Notes: generated by a model from the letters alone, not told the origin. 64,000 nt of DNA from Alisma plantago-aquatica (GCA_963693085.1 OY856411.1:113031267-113095266); one strand, 5' to 3'; positions 23,101 through 36,202 are shown, numbered from the stretch's first letter. Program-made: numbers and translations.

Positions 23101-26063
23101 ATGATAAATTATATCAATGTTACTAATCAACACTTATACCCAAACCCTAACTCATGGCATCCCCATTGGATAATAGATGCATAAGGTGAAGCATCACCAT
23201 AACATTCCATACTATTCTCAAGTATGAAACCACACATAAATCAAGGTGTAACCATCAGGTTATAGCATACTAGGGTTTTAAAAATAATAGAGTACTCCAT
23301 GTTTGTATTAGTCATTCAAGGACTATTCATACCCAATTACCATCATTTAGTTATATTAAAGATAGGTATAGCAAGCTATACCTCATTAGGGTTACATGTC
23401 AACACAATATGGTTATCATCCATTCTATTCATATGAGTGAATAGGTAAGACTAACTTATTAAGGGTAACCCTACATTTGTTCCATCATCATTCAACCCAT
23501 ATCACCATACCATAATGTCACTCAGAACCATTGGATGTTTAAAAAGTAAGACCATTGGTTGTTTACATAAGTAAACACCTTGGATAAACCACCTATGAAG
23601 TCCTTGATTTGTGCTCTAGAAAGAGTCACCATATAACCCTAGACATCCCTTGATTAACAACACAAAAAGTTCCATTGAGAGTAGGGTAAAACCCACGATC
23701 GACTTTCATTTAAAACAAGCCATCCATTATCAACAAGTAAGCTCCTTAAGTTGATCCTATAAAGGAAACCATCTAAATAACATTAGTAGGACTAACATAT
23801 TACATTAGCCATCATTCTACCTTAATGGAGGAATAAATAGTAGATCTCAACCATTGGGTCAAGTTCATATGCTAAAACCATCAATTACAGTATAGGTCTG
23901 ACCATTGCATCAAGTGACCCAAGAAACCATTGGTCTAAGGCTTAATTGATGCTACAACTACAATGCTTGACTCACCATAGGTTGTAGAGACCTGATCCAC
24001 CATCATTAGTGACTATTAAGTCACCATAGGTTGTTAGATCAACACTATATTCATTAATCAACATCAAATATTAAGCTAATGTCAACATTGATTGATAACA
24101 TCAGTAGGGTACTTAATGGTTGATCATTAAACTTCTAATTGATCCAAAACCTTACCTAAGGGGGTGAACATAGGTTTTCACCATCATTTGACACCCTTGA
24201 TCACGACCATCAGTTGTTATGAATACAACACCATAGGGTTGTTGCAATGGTACCATCATCAGGTCATGGTTTATAGAAGAAATCAGCTTAAAACCCTAAA
24301 TTTGACCATTGTTTGATAGGTGGTTAGCACCATAGGTTGTCAAACCAACCTGATCCAAGTCATATTGTACCTTAGGAATAAAATACACATGATCACAAGT
24401 TCATATATAACTGAAATCAGAACAGAGAACATTATAAAAATCGAAATCCAAGTCAAACATAGTTTTTTTATGAATGGATCATCATTTTCAAGTAAGAACA
24501 TGATCTAGAAAGCTTATGGTAAGCAATAAACGTGGAGAAAGTTATAAAACTTGCCTCTACTGAGAAGATGAAACCCCACATAGAAGAAATCTCGAGTAGG
24601 TAGGGTATAAAATCCAAGAATAAGCTATGAATTTGTCCATCTAGCACCTTTCTTCATCAAATGAGCAAATCCTAAACATAAGGAGCAAGAAAGGTAGGGT
24701 TTTAGAGCTTTAAAGCAAATTCTACCATGGAACATTTTTTTTGGTTGTGCACTACCGATTTTAACATTTAACTGAGTAAATTAGGTTCGATAGATCGTGT
24801 AATTTCACTAAATCCCATTGCACATATCAGTCAACTAATTAGTGTCGAGCTGGCATTGATAATTTAAACGTGCAAATTAGGAGTTGAGCGGTGCCGACAC
24901 TGCCCAACACCCGGGTAAACACAAACATCTGCGAATAACACTACTTTTAACCGAAATGTCTGATTATTTGAGTTAAATTGTGTGAATGGGAGTGAAATTC
25001 TACTCACCGCGGTTCAAAACGTCCGAATACAACTGAAAACACGTCCATACGCCTGTTTTCGGGCATTCACTGGGTTGTCTTCTACCTCCGGACAGCCCTG
25101 GTTTCCAAACGTACACAACACACAATCCCTTGTTTTGGGGCGTTGTTGCTAAAGTTGTGGATTCAATGAAGGACCTCAAAGACAGACTTAATGACGTTGT
25201 TCCTCGGTGCCGCCTCACGTCCATGGCTGCTCAAGATCATGGTTGTATCTGCTTCTGCTCGAGCTAGCTAGGGCATCACCCAGTAGGTTGGGTGTTGGTT
25301 GAGTGTGGAGAAGGAAGGAGAAGATAGAGACATTGCTAGCATTGCTTAAATGGACATCACGAGCCCTATTCAACCATCTTTGGTATTGTTCTGAGTGCTG
25401 GCCACTGCCCTGCATAGTAGTTATTGCTTCTCTGGTAGGGGCGCCGCCCCTTGAGCGCAGGTGGGTGCAAAAGGGCGAAAAAGGTCGATCGACGTTGTTG
25501 CTACTCCTGCAAATCGGAGGCACCACCCAAGATGGTATAAGTGCCGCTAGGGTGAGGGATGAGAGGGGAAAGGGTGGAGGAAGAAGAAAGAAAGGAGAGG
25601 AGTGGGCGGAGGCAAGGTGTTGTTGGACGAAGCCAAGGGCGCCCAAATCGCCCCTCAAATCGCCCTGCCTACTGCTCTTGCTCGATCTGAATAAGCGCCG
25701 CTTAGGCGGTTACTCTATAAATTAATCGTGAAGAAGATAAGGAAGAAAGGAAGAAAAGGGGTTATAAAGCTAAAAACTTGGAAAAATTGCAAATTCAACC
25801 CCAGAATCTTGCAAACGTCATATCTTTTGCCTCGTAGGTCCAAATCAAACGATTTCTTTTGCACATTTTCAAGCGTGAGATACACTACAACCTCAAGGCA
25901 TAAAAATATGCCAATTATCTTGTCATAGCTAATCAAAATACTAATCGCATCTTAAGTACTTAACTTAGCTTAATCAACATATCAAGATTCGATTAGGGTT
26001 ATACGCATTCAATTATGGTAATTAAGCTTATTCAACTCATTAAATAAGTTTAGGGGCCTTACA

Positions 26064-26690
26064 TTACATGGGCAAGCAAGCAATTGATTTTGATAGAGAT
26101 GCACTGGTAGATCCTTAACCCGCAACCACACAACTAACTTTCACGGTATCGAACTCGAAGGCCTGAAGCTTGAATGCCACAATTGGACGGAAACACAGTC
26201 CATGGTCCTCCACTCATTGCCTTCTTAAAGTTAGTTTCATTTGCCAGTTGGATAATATAGTATCCCATCTCCAGGTTGATTGCTCTGAAGGAGTTAGTCA
26301 GACCCCAGAGAATTGAGAGATGGTTGATTAAAATTTTTCCTCTGATCATTTTGACAATTACCGTGTACTTCCATGGCTCAAGGAGTAGCGGTAATGAGAT
26401 AGGATTGATTGTAAGTGATGGAAAGGCACCGCTACAATCAATAGCAATATCATAGGCAGTAAGAGTGTTTGGGGAGACAACCTTGAGCAGAATGACATCT
26501 TTATATGAGCATTTTTTTGCTAGTTCAGGAGTCTTGTTTGTGGTTGCATCGTTACCTTGATAGTTTCTGAAGATCGGGGGGTTACGCGAGTGCTCATCTG
26601 ATCGTGGGATTCCCGATCCACCGCCACCACTCCTCCTCTCCCTCCGCAGCTGCGACCGCTACCACCACCCAACCCTAAGCGGTCATCCAT
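26064..26690 (-). pseudogene. LINE ORF1/DUF4283-like fragment, host of element L
   Basis: A minus-strand frame without an ATG is open from about 26640 to 26134. It includes GAFPSLTINPISLPLL, a 'W..tvivK..G' strand pattern near 26350 and MSGGPWTVF near 26190. The GPW box preceded by 'MGYYIIQLAN' is the signature of the DUF4283 domain found in plant LINE ORF1 proteins. The similarity seems to continue past the stop at 26134 (LPVHLY-like) up to the element L boundary, where it is cut. A candidate ATG near 26689 is in another frame, so at least one frameshift is present. It is unrelated in detail to the ORF1 of the LINE at 1464. It is a dead fragment and supplies the pre-insertion context of element L. 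Confidence 0.7.
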
Positions 26691-27882
26691 CAGAGGTAAA
26701 GAAGTTGTTAAATGTGGAGAGATAATGAAAGGGAATAAATAGGTAGAGGTAAGAAGAGAATAAATAGAGATAAAGAGAGAGAATACGCGGAGAAAGAAAA
26801 GGGGGTGAAAAAGAAAGTTTGGAATCGATTGGGTTCTCTCGATGCATATAATCGTATTTTGAGAGCTAACGTAGTAATATAGATTGTGCGCATTGGATTT
26901 CGTATGCGTGTGTTGTATTTGAGTTTCTATTTTTCCTTTAACTACTTATTTGGCTTTGCACATAAGAAAACGATAGTTGTTTGTGTTCTTTCCTAATATA
27001 TTTCGATATGATTTATTGTGCATTATAGATTGAGTTTAAAAACAAAATACTTTAACGAAGTAGTACGCATACTAACTATAATACGTTACATAATACACAA
27101 AGTACAATGCAACATTTGTCTAACGTGAGTACTCCTAAATTACATGAAAAATATACATTGTAATAATTCATTTGCAGACAATTTTATCATCACATGGTTT
27201 AGCTTTAGGATTTGTTGTTCCTTGTTAATCAAGATGTAGGTTGCACCTTATTTTGGATGACGCCATATGTTAATTGTTTAAAATATGTATTCTATCTTTT
27301 GAGGTTTAAGATTTACTAGTCTCTGTGAACACAGAATAGCCTACATCCCCTATCAGATCAAGGTCACATGTCACATCCATTTAATCCTAACTATTAAATT
27401 TTACTACACTACACACTTGTCAAAAGATAAACAAAGATGTACACGGGACCAACAAATTTGAACTCACCTTTCGATCAATAGTGAAACATGTCAGCTGATG
27501 AGAAAAGAAGCAGTCTACTCCTTATCAAATTAGATACAACGAATTTTAACTCAATAGTTTATCACCTTCTCTTTGTCCAGTTGTCTCTTTCTATTTATTG
27601 GTATCTTCATCTCTCTCATTTATTCCTCTCTGCCGAGAATCTTTTCTGTTTTTATCTCTCGTCATAAATTTCAAACTTTACTTCTCCCTATCCCCTTCTT
27701 CTCTCTCCCCGATAACGGAAAAAGACACAGCGTCTCCACCATGAGCCTGCTACTCTCCCGTGTTTTCCGGGGGTTGTTCATGTATAACTGCTCCGCGCTA
27801 CCTCGTGACGGAGACATAAATGCATCCTCATTCCTCACCCCCTTCAAACGACCACCCATGTTAAGTCCGCCAATTGTTCGTC
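26691..27882. other. AT-rich intergenic, upstream of the defensin gene
   Basis: No convincing gene. There are a purine-rich (gaga) stretch at 26700-26800 and a pyrimidine-rich stretch at 27560-27720. The small open frames at 26708-26893 and 27573-27887 reflect these biased stretches. Confidence 0.6.
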
Positions 27883-27889
27883 TATAAAT
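27883..27889 (+). promoter_or_regulatory. TATA box of the defensin gene
   Basis: Reads tataaat, 137 bp upstream of the chosen ATG. The expected transcription start about 30 bp downstream makes the in-frame ATG at 27888 unusable and supports the start at 28026. Confidence 0.7.
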
Positions 27890-28025
27890 GGGGAGGGTTG
27901 GGACTGCAGCGATGTGTGCGAATCGCAGCAATCTCCTTCCTTCTAAGCCAACTGTAGCTGCGCTACATCGCATCCAATCTTTCACTTCCCTTCCTGAGGT
28001 TTACAACAGCAGGTTTTCCACTACC

Positions 28026-28365
28026 ATGGCACATATGAAGGAAGGTGCTCGCTCTGCCGTCTTCCTGGTGCTCCTGATCTTCATCGCTGCCGGTTAGTTT
28101 TAGCCTTTGCCTTGTTTGTTGGTCAGGTGCTATATGCGACGATCCTTAACTGTAGAGTGTAGTTTGATTGTTTGTATGTTCTTGTTATGCAGGGAACGGC
28201 ATTGTGAAGATGGCGGACGCTCGGCTGTGCGAGTCTCAGAGCCACAAGTTCGTCGGTACCTGCGTGAGGGAAAGCAACTGCGCCAACGTTTGCGTTGGGG
28301 AAGGCTTCCAAGGCGGCGTCTGCAGGGGGGTCTCCCGCAAATGCTTCTGCACCAAGCCGTGCTGA
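28026..28365 (+). CDS. Plant defensin (gamma-thionin) precursor, two exons
   Basis: Exon 1 is 28026-28092 and exon 2 is 28193-28365. The 100-bp intron has GT at 28093 and AG at 28192, is phase 1, and interrupts the signal-peptide region as is usual for plant defensins. The product is 79 residues: a hydrophobic secretion signal ([13 protein letters not shown]) and a predicted mature peptide of 47 residues starting RLCES at residue 33. The mature part has eight cysteines at precursor positions 35, 46, 52, 56, 66, 73, 75 and 79, in the C-x10-C-x5-C-x3-C-x9-C-x6-C-x-C-x3-C spacing of the family, with a gamma-core GVC...C. Defensins are secreted, disulphide-stabilised antimicrobial peptides, mainly antifungal. 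The ATG at 28026 has a good context (accATGG). All features look intact. Target and expression cannot be read from the sequence. Confidence 0.93.
28093..28192 (+). other. Intron of the defensin gene
   Basis: Begins gttagt and ends ttatgcag. Removing it joins the signal peptide to the cysteine-rich domain in one frame, while reading through hits a stop at 28095. Confidence 0.9.
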
Positions 28366-28446
28366 AACACGAGTCATCATCTCCAGCTGCTGCATGCTCC
28401 ATTGGCGCATATCGATCAGTCTCAAGCTTTCATTATCTATCATAAC

Positions 28447-28452
28447 AATAAA
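28447..28452 (+). terminator. Candidate poly(A) signal of the defensin gene
   Basis: Reads aataaa, 82 bp after the stop codon. Plant signals are loose, so other sites are possible. Confidence 0.5.
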
Positions 28453-28472
28453 TTAGGAATGATATTAGGGTG

Positions 28473-28516
28473 GATGAGACTGGGATGACGGGGTTGATGA
28501 GACTAGGATTACGGGG
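28473..28516. repeat. Short direct repeat, about 21-bp unit x2
   Basis: 'gatgagactgggatgacggg' at 28473 recurs at 28496 with two substitutions, in the 3' flank of the defensin gene. Confidence 0.75.
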
Positions 28517-30305
28517 CTCGTTCGTATTGACTAGATAGCTAGTTAAGGTTGATTCGTTTACTCATCTCGTGACGTCTCGTTGCGTTCGATGTTGATGAAT
28601 GAATGAACTGCGTGCTTTCTCTATCACTTGGTGAATGCGTGTCTTATTACTATCGATCTTTAATTCTTTCTCTCGGGACCTCAGATTTTCATGGTACGCG
28701 GATTGGCATCACAATGATATAAATTCTAGAACATGATGGCAAAGGAAGTGCAATTATAGTAGGTACGTAAGATAACTACGAAACTGTTCAAGATTAGGAA
28801 ACGGGAAAGAAGTTCAAAGTGTCAAGCTCATTGATCTATTTCCAGTCGAAACCCTAGCTCGGATTCCCTGCATAAGAAAAAACAAGAATTAAACCTTGAA
28901 CTGCCCAGGTGCCCCTCAATTTAACATTATAAAACTCTTGAGTGATGGTAAATTAATGGGAAGATCTGCATATAGGTTCGTTCGTTCGTTCTACCTATTT
29001 CCATGAAATGCAACAAAAGCTAGCTAGACGACTTTCAGATTTATCAACCCAGCCTTCCGAGTTGTCATCTGCAGCACATGTTTCTCCACCGTGGTGACAA
29101 ACCGCAAACCACAAGCATTTTATATCAGAACAATTAATGGATCTGCTGGGTCTGCTTGTATGGTTTCCCTTCCCTAGCTCCATGGAATATTTATTAGGTC
29201 ATCGCCTATAGTTTATGACCTTGGATGTACAAATTAAATTGCAGCAAATCAAACCAGGAAGATAATAAGTGATCTGTACTTTTCGCCCTCCTGACCAAGG
29301 TACAAGCGGATCTGACAATTTGGGCTTGCTCTGACCAGGAGGCAGACTGTTTGATGTTTGTGACAAGAGACGGCGGTTCTCGGAGGCTGGCAAATAGACG
29401 ACGATGGAACCCTATGGATAATGGGAAGGGCGAATTTAGGATGGAAGGAAGCGGATGCATGCTCGGACGATAGAGTAAAACATATGGGCCTGATGGGAGC
29501 GATATATCTTCAGTCCGAAATTGTGATCATGTGACAATTTTCGTGTTACACTAAAAAGCTACTTGTGCGTATAATGTAACATACTCATCTCTTTTTCTTA
29601 TTTTGAAAGGTATAGACGATGGTATTTTGAAGACCATATTATCATCTTCTAGTTGTAATACCATCCTGATGGTTACAGTTTTATAAAGAATTCAGGTATA
29701 GTAGCGTATATAGATGGATTAAGGGTGTTTGTAAAATGTAATTATATTAATTTTTTTTTAGTAACAACAAATAATTTCCATTAATTCAAATATATTGGTT
29801 ACAAGATGTTCCTCAAGAACTTGCATAACTTTCCATTAATTGATTCAATGAAAAATAATCTGATATTGTTTTTTGTCTTAGTATTTGTCTATTTTACTCA
29901 GTTGGTAATTTGTTCTTTGGTTTTGTAACTAGTACTATGTGCACTTGGATCTGTTTGTTTAATGATAATTCGATAAATTTTACCTAATGCATAAGATCTT
30001 ATTTAGGCAGTTGTTGTTTATTTAGTATTGCGCTTGTACCCTATGATATAACCACGGCCTAAAACCATATGAAAATTATTGCCTTTATTTTTGTTCTATA
30101 TCAATGGTACTACGGGTTCATTTGAATGAATGAGAACCTTTGTTGGAGATGGATCACATTATTGTAATAGGTGCTTCTTATCTCGTCTTCTATTGAAATT
30201 TAGTGAAGATCATAACAATTAGATATAAATTGCATCAAATTTGTTTACTTCTCAAATTAATTTTTTGTTATACACTATAGTTAACACTATGTCGCACATG
30301 TATGT
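28517..30305. other. Intergenic, no gene recognised
   Basis: AT-rich sequence with only short open frames (28995-29183, 29199-29460) that match nothing I recognise. No repeat partner elsewhere in the window was seen. Confidence 0.5.
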
Positions 30306-31830
30306 TGTTGGAAAATCGGGACAATAGATAAGGTAGTAGAAAAAATAATTTACTCTCGGATTATCTAATCAGCAAGATCTCGTCAAAAATAATGTATCTA
30401 GTAAGAAAAGGTTGCAAGAGTTATATCTGGCTCTGGAGCAAGTCCAGTGACAACTCTTGATCCAGCGTGCTTCTTCCTCAAGTCGCACTCGAATGACTAT
30501 CAGTAGCGGCCTCCTGGTTGATTTGCACGAATGACGGTTGATGGCGTCCATCTTTAATGGGGCAAGTACCTCTCGCATCTAGAGTAGTCCATGTAGACCA
30601 TCGGAAACTCCATGTTGCGCTATCAGAGCCAATAGGAAGGAGTTGTCCATTCGAACGTCAATATGCTAGGATTGATTCACTCTCTCACAATTGTCTCTCC
30701 CTCGTTGTTCCTCCCTTTACTGAGTAAAACTTGCTCGGTCTCTTTATTGGTTAACACAACTAGACAGGACAACAATTGTCAGAGCTTATTATTGTTTTTT
30801 GAAAGTCCCAAGTACTCCTCTATTTATAGGAGAGGTCAGGGTCAGGTTTTCAGTCGATATGGGAGTAGAAGGATAGAATTCACAAATTTTTTGGAAGCTA
30901 TGAACAATGAACTAGTCTGTTCACTTGTGGTTCGTGCATGAACTGGTCGGTTCATGTGCTTTCATGTTCTTAATCAAATCAGCATTCAATGTACGATTAA
31001 TGCAAAACACGATGTCAGCATCAATCCTTGAACCAATTGAATTGATCCTTGAATCGGGTAGTTTATCACATGAATCGATTGTCTCGGACCTTGAATTGGT
31101 TGATTCATGCCTTGGTTCAACCATTGATCAGCCAAGGTTGTTTCCAATTAAACTGACACTTCAACTGATCAGTTCAACAGTTAAAGCGGTCGGTTCAGAG
31201 TCTAGTCAGTCAATTTTGAACCAATGTTGTTTAAATCGAATACCTATATATGCTTCGTAATCAAGTTAAATATCATTCATAAATAAAGTCCTATTCCAAG
31301 TGCATCCTATGCGTGTGACCCTATAGGACCCAAATTATGGCAGTGAATGTCTATAACTAACTTATGACATCACAAGAAATTAGTGGTATCTAGCAACACA
31401 TCATTGCTACCCAAGTAATTCAAAAAGTAGGAGAACAACTTCAACCTACAATCTATAATCAGTGTTACTGTGATCATATACTCCCTTTGTCTTTGATATC
31501 TGGATTACACTTGAGGCATGGAATCGCCATCCTCTCCAACATTCAATCCATGTTTCTTGAACTAGAGTAGATTGTCTGAGATGCATGTGAGTTCACATAT
31601 CACATATTCATTCAGATGAGTATGGCTATACATTTCTCAATCTCGCTTACTAAGTGGCCTAGATATCAATCTCCTATAGGAGGGACAAATTCCATCTACA
31701 TCACTCACACTCAATCCCCATGTGTCACAACATAGATGTGTATCACCTTTATGGCAACCCCTATTCGAGGTCATGTCGGGTGATGTCTAAATACATTGAA
31801 TAACATGTGATGAGTTATAAACCCCTGACC
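30306..31830 (-). mobile_element. Remnant of a copia LTR plus post-pol region
   Basis: It starts TGTTGGAAAA, and the words 'ggagcaagtcc' and 'gatctcgt' occur in the same order as in the copia LTR at 13983. From about 31287 it follows the copia post-pol region (14805-15320) through words such as cctattcca, gcgtgtgaccc, acccaagtaatt, agagtagattgtctgagat, catttctcaatctcgctta and ccatgtgtcacaa. The order and orientation match the minus strand of the permuted element, but the copy is much more diverged, and the LTR end and polypurine tract cannot be placed. It is an old fragment of a related family without coding sequence. Confidence 0.65.
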
Positions 31831-32893
31831 TGGATTTTGGTATAACCTTGTTTTCTTTGCTTAATCAGATGCTTAAGCATTAATCTATCCTTTTGAGATA
31901 TTCTATAACATGTGAAAAGCGTATGGTTTCAGTTTGGTCATGTTTGATTGATGTTTGAGCTATGTACCCTTATTTTGGACCAAGTTGCAATTTACCCATG
32001 AGTGAGGGTTATCTTGAAATTTGTTACATGTAGAGTGTACCCTCTATGTCTTAGCATCATTATAGATAGAAATATTTCTAGGGGTGCCTTGCTTGGAACA
32101 TAGTTGATGATGTGACATCACTTGGTGAGATTAGGGTTTCTAGGGTTTGCCTTGTTGATGTGTGTCGACCTTGCTACGATTTGTTTATGTCGTGACCACA
32201 ACACCACTCTTGGAAGAGTGTTGTGACTGGTACACTTACCCTAGGTGTTGCTTGCTTCGACCATGGTGACCTAGGTGTGGTTTGTGATAACACCCATTTT
32301 ATGGCTACTAGAGCTTATATTTTATTATCAAAACAACCTCCAAACCTAACTTCCTCTTCGTTTTATCTTATTTGTTGTGAAGAAATCATGCCCACTATTT
32401 CCCTAAAAATATTTCCCATCTTTTGTAGGGTTTCTCTTATTTCTTCCACTTAAAGAGCACCAATGGGCCCATCAACAATAAAGTCCCCATCCCGAGGCGA
32501 CACACCCTCTTACCCGTCATGGTCACTGCCCGATACGACAGCAACCCAACGCGGGCGTGTCGTGCAGGAGCCCTGGATGTTGTAGCTCTCTACCCGATAT
32601 AGTGTCTTACTCGTCGTGGTTTGCCACCCGACGAGGTCGTTACACGATATGGCCACCCCTTAGTGCAGCAGCCCGCCAAGCTTGCAACCCGCCACAACTG
32701 TAACATGATGCACTCGATGCCCAACACGTTTATAGCCCGACACGCGTACCGGGTGACGTACGTATCGGCCCCTCCCAAAGCCATGAGGAAAGATCCATGG
32801 ATGAAGGACACGTGGTCGAATAAAATCCACAACTCCCATCAACTCGCTGCCTATAAATAGCATCTACAAGCCTACAATGGGACAGGTCGGACC
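31831..32893. other. Intergenic / old LTR-like DNA hosting element R
   Basis: No gene recognised. From about 32480 the sequence is GC-rich with repeated acccg-(a/t)-c/a-acgg-like words, which recur beyond element R at 63600-63840. A TATA box (ctataaatag, 32851-32860) lies about 40 bp before the insertion point. This looks like the U3 end of an older LTR, but no matching partner is in the window. Confidence 0.45.
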
Positions 32894-32898
32894 CTATG
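32894..32898. repeat. Element R target site duplication, left copy
   Basis: ctatg before the LTR start TGTGGCATCC. The right copy at 63397-63401 reads ctacg, one transition different. Confidence 0.75.
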
Positions 32899-33338
32899 TG
32901 TGGCATCCAACTCACAAAACAAGATTAATTAATGTGGAAGTGTATCATTTGCAGCGGATTACTGAAAATCACTAAAAATTAAAACCTTTTTCAAAGAGAT
33001 CCAATCATAGGAAAACTCTTTCAACGAGAACCAATGTATCACATTTACTTCCTGGTTCATAAGTACATATCTTGTATCATCTCTCCTCGAGATTTACAAC
33101 ATCGACTGCCTTGTTAAAAGCTAAACACAGATAACATAAGAATCTTGAGGCATCAAGCCAAAATCTCAAAACGATTCGTTAAAAGTACTAACTATTAACT
33201 CTGAGTACCTGAGAGTACAGAGACGACACATAGGACTTCTATCTACATGACACGACAGGCAGTACACTCAACCTGAGCTGTCACTACTGTCCCTGCTGCT
33301 GCTGAAGTTCTTCCTATGCAAGATGTTCTCACTCTTCT

Positions 33339-33343
33339 CCATG
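33339..33343. repeat. Solo-LTR target site duplication, left copy
   Basis: ccatg, repeated at 50861-50865. The partner LTR has a single ccttg at the corresponding place (near 58391). Confidence 0.88.
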
Positions 33344-35117
33344 TGTAAAGAAGTGAAATCAATCCACCTCTCTACTAATAACAATGGTAAACAAAATCCA
33401 ATTTGGATAGCAGCGGAAGATAAATTTTCTGACTAAATTCAATTTCATAAAAGATTGTACAAGATACATCAAAAATCTCCCTTTTAGGATGAACATGCTT
33501 TATAGAAAAAGAGGATCTAAGTAGAGGGAAGTCTAGACTACTCCACTTTTGTCTCCAAGCAACATATCCATCAGCTAGTCCATGTCAACGCTAAGATCTT
33601 CATGCCATATCCATCACCTTGCTCCACATCTGGGTGGTTGGGAAAGCACCCAGCAAGAGGGAAGGAAAAACAAGAATGTGTCACTAAACTATACTAAAGG
33701 TGACAAGATAATTGTAACAAGCAAAGCAGGCTAGGGAATCGTCGAAAGATAAGACATTAAAAGAATGAGGCCATATATATATAAAAGAATATTTTAATAG
33801 ATGCTTGCCATAAACATTATATAACCAAGGATTTGCATGTATGATTAATATTGACTATCTTAACTATGTAGGGTTGAGGCACCTACCGGACCTTCAACCA
33901 AAGGGTGAGGGGAGAATAACACATTCCCAGTCACCTGCACATATTTCATGTGCGGGGGAGAGTAACACGTTCCCCAGGGGAGAAATAACACATTCCCCAA
34001 CTATGGGTGGTTGTACATACAAGTACCACTACACTAGTTAATTAGTCTAATAAAATCAACATGCTAGAATAGATGGCAAGTAACAGCAATATCAAATAGA
34101 ACAAAGTAGTGGGGTACCAATACCCAAGAATAATATTCCAAACTGATCATGAGGCAAGTATAGCAAAAGATTCAAGAGAGTGGAATATAAGGTGCAAATA
34201 AGCCTCATTATGGAAAGCATAGGTTAAGGAACAAATAATTCCCAACTGAAGTGTATTAAGCACATACCTTATCATTAGAGCCATAAAACCACTTTTCATA
34301 ACCTTTATACGAGATCAGATCCAATTGCCCTAATTTCATCATTATATCCATGTATTAGATCTATGTATATTCATTAAAGGCTTAAAACCTCAAAACCATC
34401 GAATTTTTCCACAAACGATCGATTTAGACTCTGAAAACCTCATTACTGTCTTAGTTATGTTCTTCTGGTCAAAATAACATATATATTTGTATATTTTCGA
34501 GTTACTGACTTTTTAGGGTATTTTCCATATTTATTAGTTAATTAAATCAACTCGAAAAATACATATTCGAAAATCTCAGAATCAAACCACAAAAACATTT
34601 GTAATGGATAGATCTCGTTCTCCTGAGTTCAAAACACTATTTATTTTTAATTTTTGGAGCAACGAGTAAAAAGTTATGAATTTCCTAAAAAGCACCAATT
34701 AGAAATTGCCACGTAGGCACTTTGTAACAAACACAAAGAGAGAGAGAGCCCAGGCCCACCTGCTGACTTGGCCCAATAAGGGGCGGCCAAGTCACGCGGT
34801 CAACGTCCGGGTTTGACTCTTCTTAAAAAAACAAAACCAGGGCAAAAGACCTTAGTACCCTTGCGCGAGAAACAAAAGGAAGAAGAAAGAAGAAGGGGCA
34901 AATGTGGAAAATCACATGGTGAAGTCATCCCCTACCTTTCGCCCCACCACAGATGCAAGAGAAGCATGGCTGGACTATGGCCAGATTGGGGAAATCTGAG
35001 ATAACCGATCAAACATCAAACTGAAGGCACAAATTGGAAGATCAAGTTGTAGGGAACTCATTGCAGCCATCAATTTGTTCGCGGGATCCACCGAGAGAAG
35101 AGGAACAACGCCGCAAA

Positions 35118-35122
35118 CCAAG
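35118..35122. repeat. Tandem-element target site duplication, left copy
   Basis: ccaag, repeated exactly at 49424-49428 directly after the last LTR. Confidence 0.92.
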
Positions 35123-36192
35123 TGTAAGATACTGAATCTCAGGGTCTTCCCTGCAATTTACCCACTTTTGATCTTTTCTTGACCTTCGAGTCCATTTGGA
35201 CCTTTTCTATAAATTTCACATCCTTTTGGATCATTCTTGGACTCCTTGTGCATTTTGAGCACAATCTGAGGTTGAAATTACTATTTACCCTCATTTATGT
35301 AAATGAAGGGGTGTTTGCACAAATAACCCACATTAGGAGATAAGTTAGGGTTAATAATGTAATTTGGTCATTTATGGGATAATATTATTAGATAATATTT
35401 ATTTGGAGCTTTTTGGATAAATATGTTATTAATAATATGTATTTGAGTTCATATATGTGTATATTAACCTTAAGTGTTTCTCTCTCCTCAAAATATGATT
35501 TTATTTCATATTAATATGTTATTTTGTTAAGGAATGATTATTTGGATCTTAATGTGTTTTATATCTCGAATTTACTCACATGTTTCTCATTAATAAGCTT
35601 TTCATATAATTCCTTCATTATAATATATTATTATATACTCTTTTATGAGCTATATATTTATTTAGGGTCTTATTATGTATTAAACGTGGATCTAATTGCA
35701 TAGCATTGTGATATTCGTCATTATCAGCCTTTGGTTAAATTTTGGTGTTATTTGGAGTTGATTTGACCTTTCAAATCCATTTTATTAGCTTTTAAGATGG
35801 TGTGAATATAGTTATTGCATTGATTTCATTTATTTCACCGTGTAACGTTATAGTTCAGTTTGATTAACCTGTCACGCGTCCCGGATCACTATGGACCCGC
35901 ATCTGACGGCCTGAGATCGTCCTTCCTATGATCTGACGGCCCGATTTCATCTTCTTCCTCCAGTAACTCGCGTGTCCAAGCAACGGTAGCGACCCCTCTG
36001 ATCCCTCGACCCGTTCTCACTCCCTCCTTCTCCATTTAACGCGATTCCTTCGCCATTAGCTTCGTCTCTCTCCGCCGGTTCTAGCGAGCCCTAACTCATT
36101 CTGTCTCCTCCACTCTCTTTGAAACGCCCAAACCCGACGACCTTCCTCTCTCCACCTCTGTGTCGCAGAGACGACTGGAGTTCTCCTCCGGC

Positions 36193-36202
36193 CTATTTAA
36201 GG
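36193..36202 (+). promoter_or_regulatory. TATA-like box of element T LTR 1
   Basis: ctatttaagg, followed by a pyrimidine-rich stretch. Conserved at 41561 and 46931 in the other two LTRs. It probably marks the U3/R boundary. Confidence 0.6.

Larger units (their letters stand above)
20805..26063 (-). mobile_element. Element L: 5' LTR, uninterrupted 5.26 kb
   Basis: It starts TGTCGTGATCC next to the PBS and ends TTACA at 26063, where similarity with the other LTR stops (18863). It preserves the pre-insertion states of the LINE (22825-22837) and of the copia (23096/23097). At 5.26 kb it is far longer than most plant LTRs. Open frames at 25215-25658 and 25303-25725 overlap on opposite strands in a GC-rich stretch and match nothing, so they are treated as non-coding. 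Confidence 0.92.

Noticed and set aside
1..26063. The 1-18863 / 20805-26063 similarity as a segmental gene duplication
   Set aside because: The PBS, polypurine tract and TG...CA ends show that these are the two LTRs of one element.
27888..28097. Upstream ATG at 27888 as the defensin start
   Set aside because: It overlaps the TATA box and would precede transcription. Frame continuity with the signal peptide is coincidental.
28107..28445. 112-codon frame overlapping the defensin second exon
   Set aside because: Wrong frame. The cysteine pattern and splice sites support the other frame.
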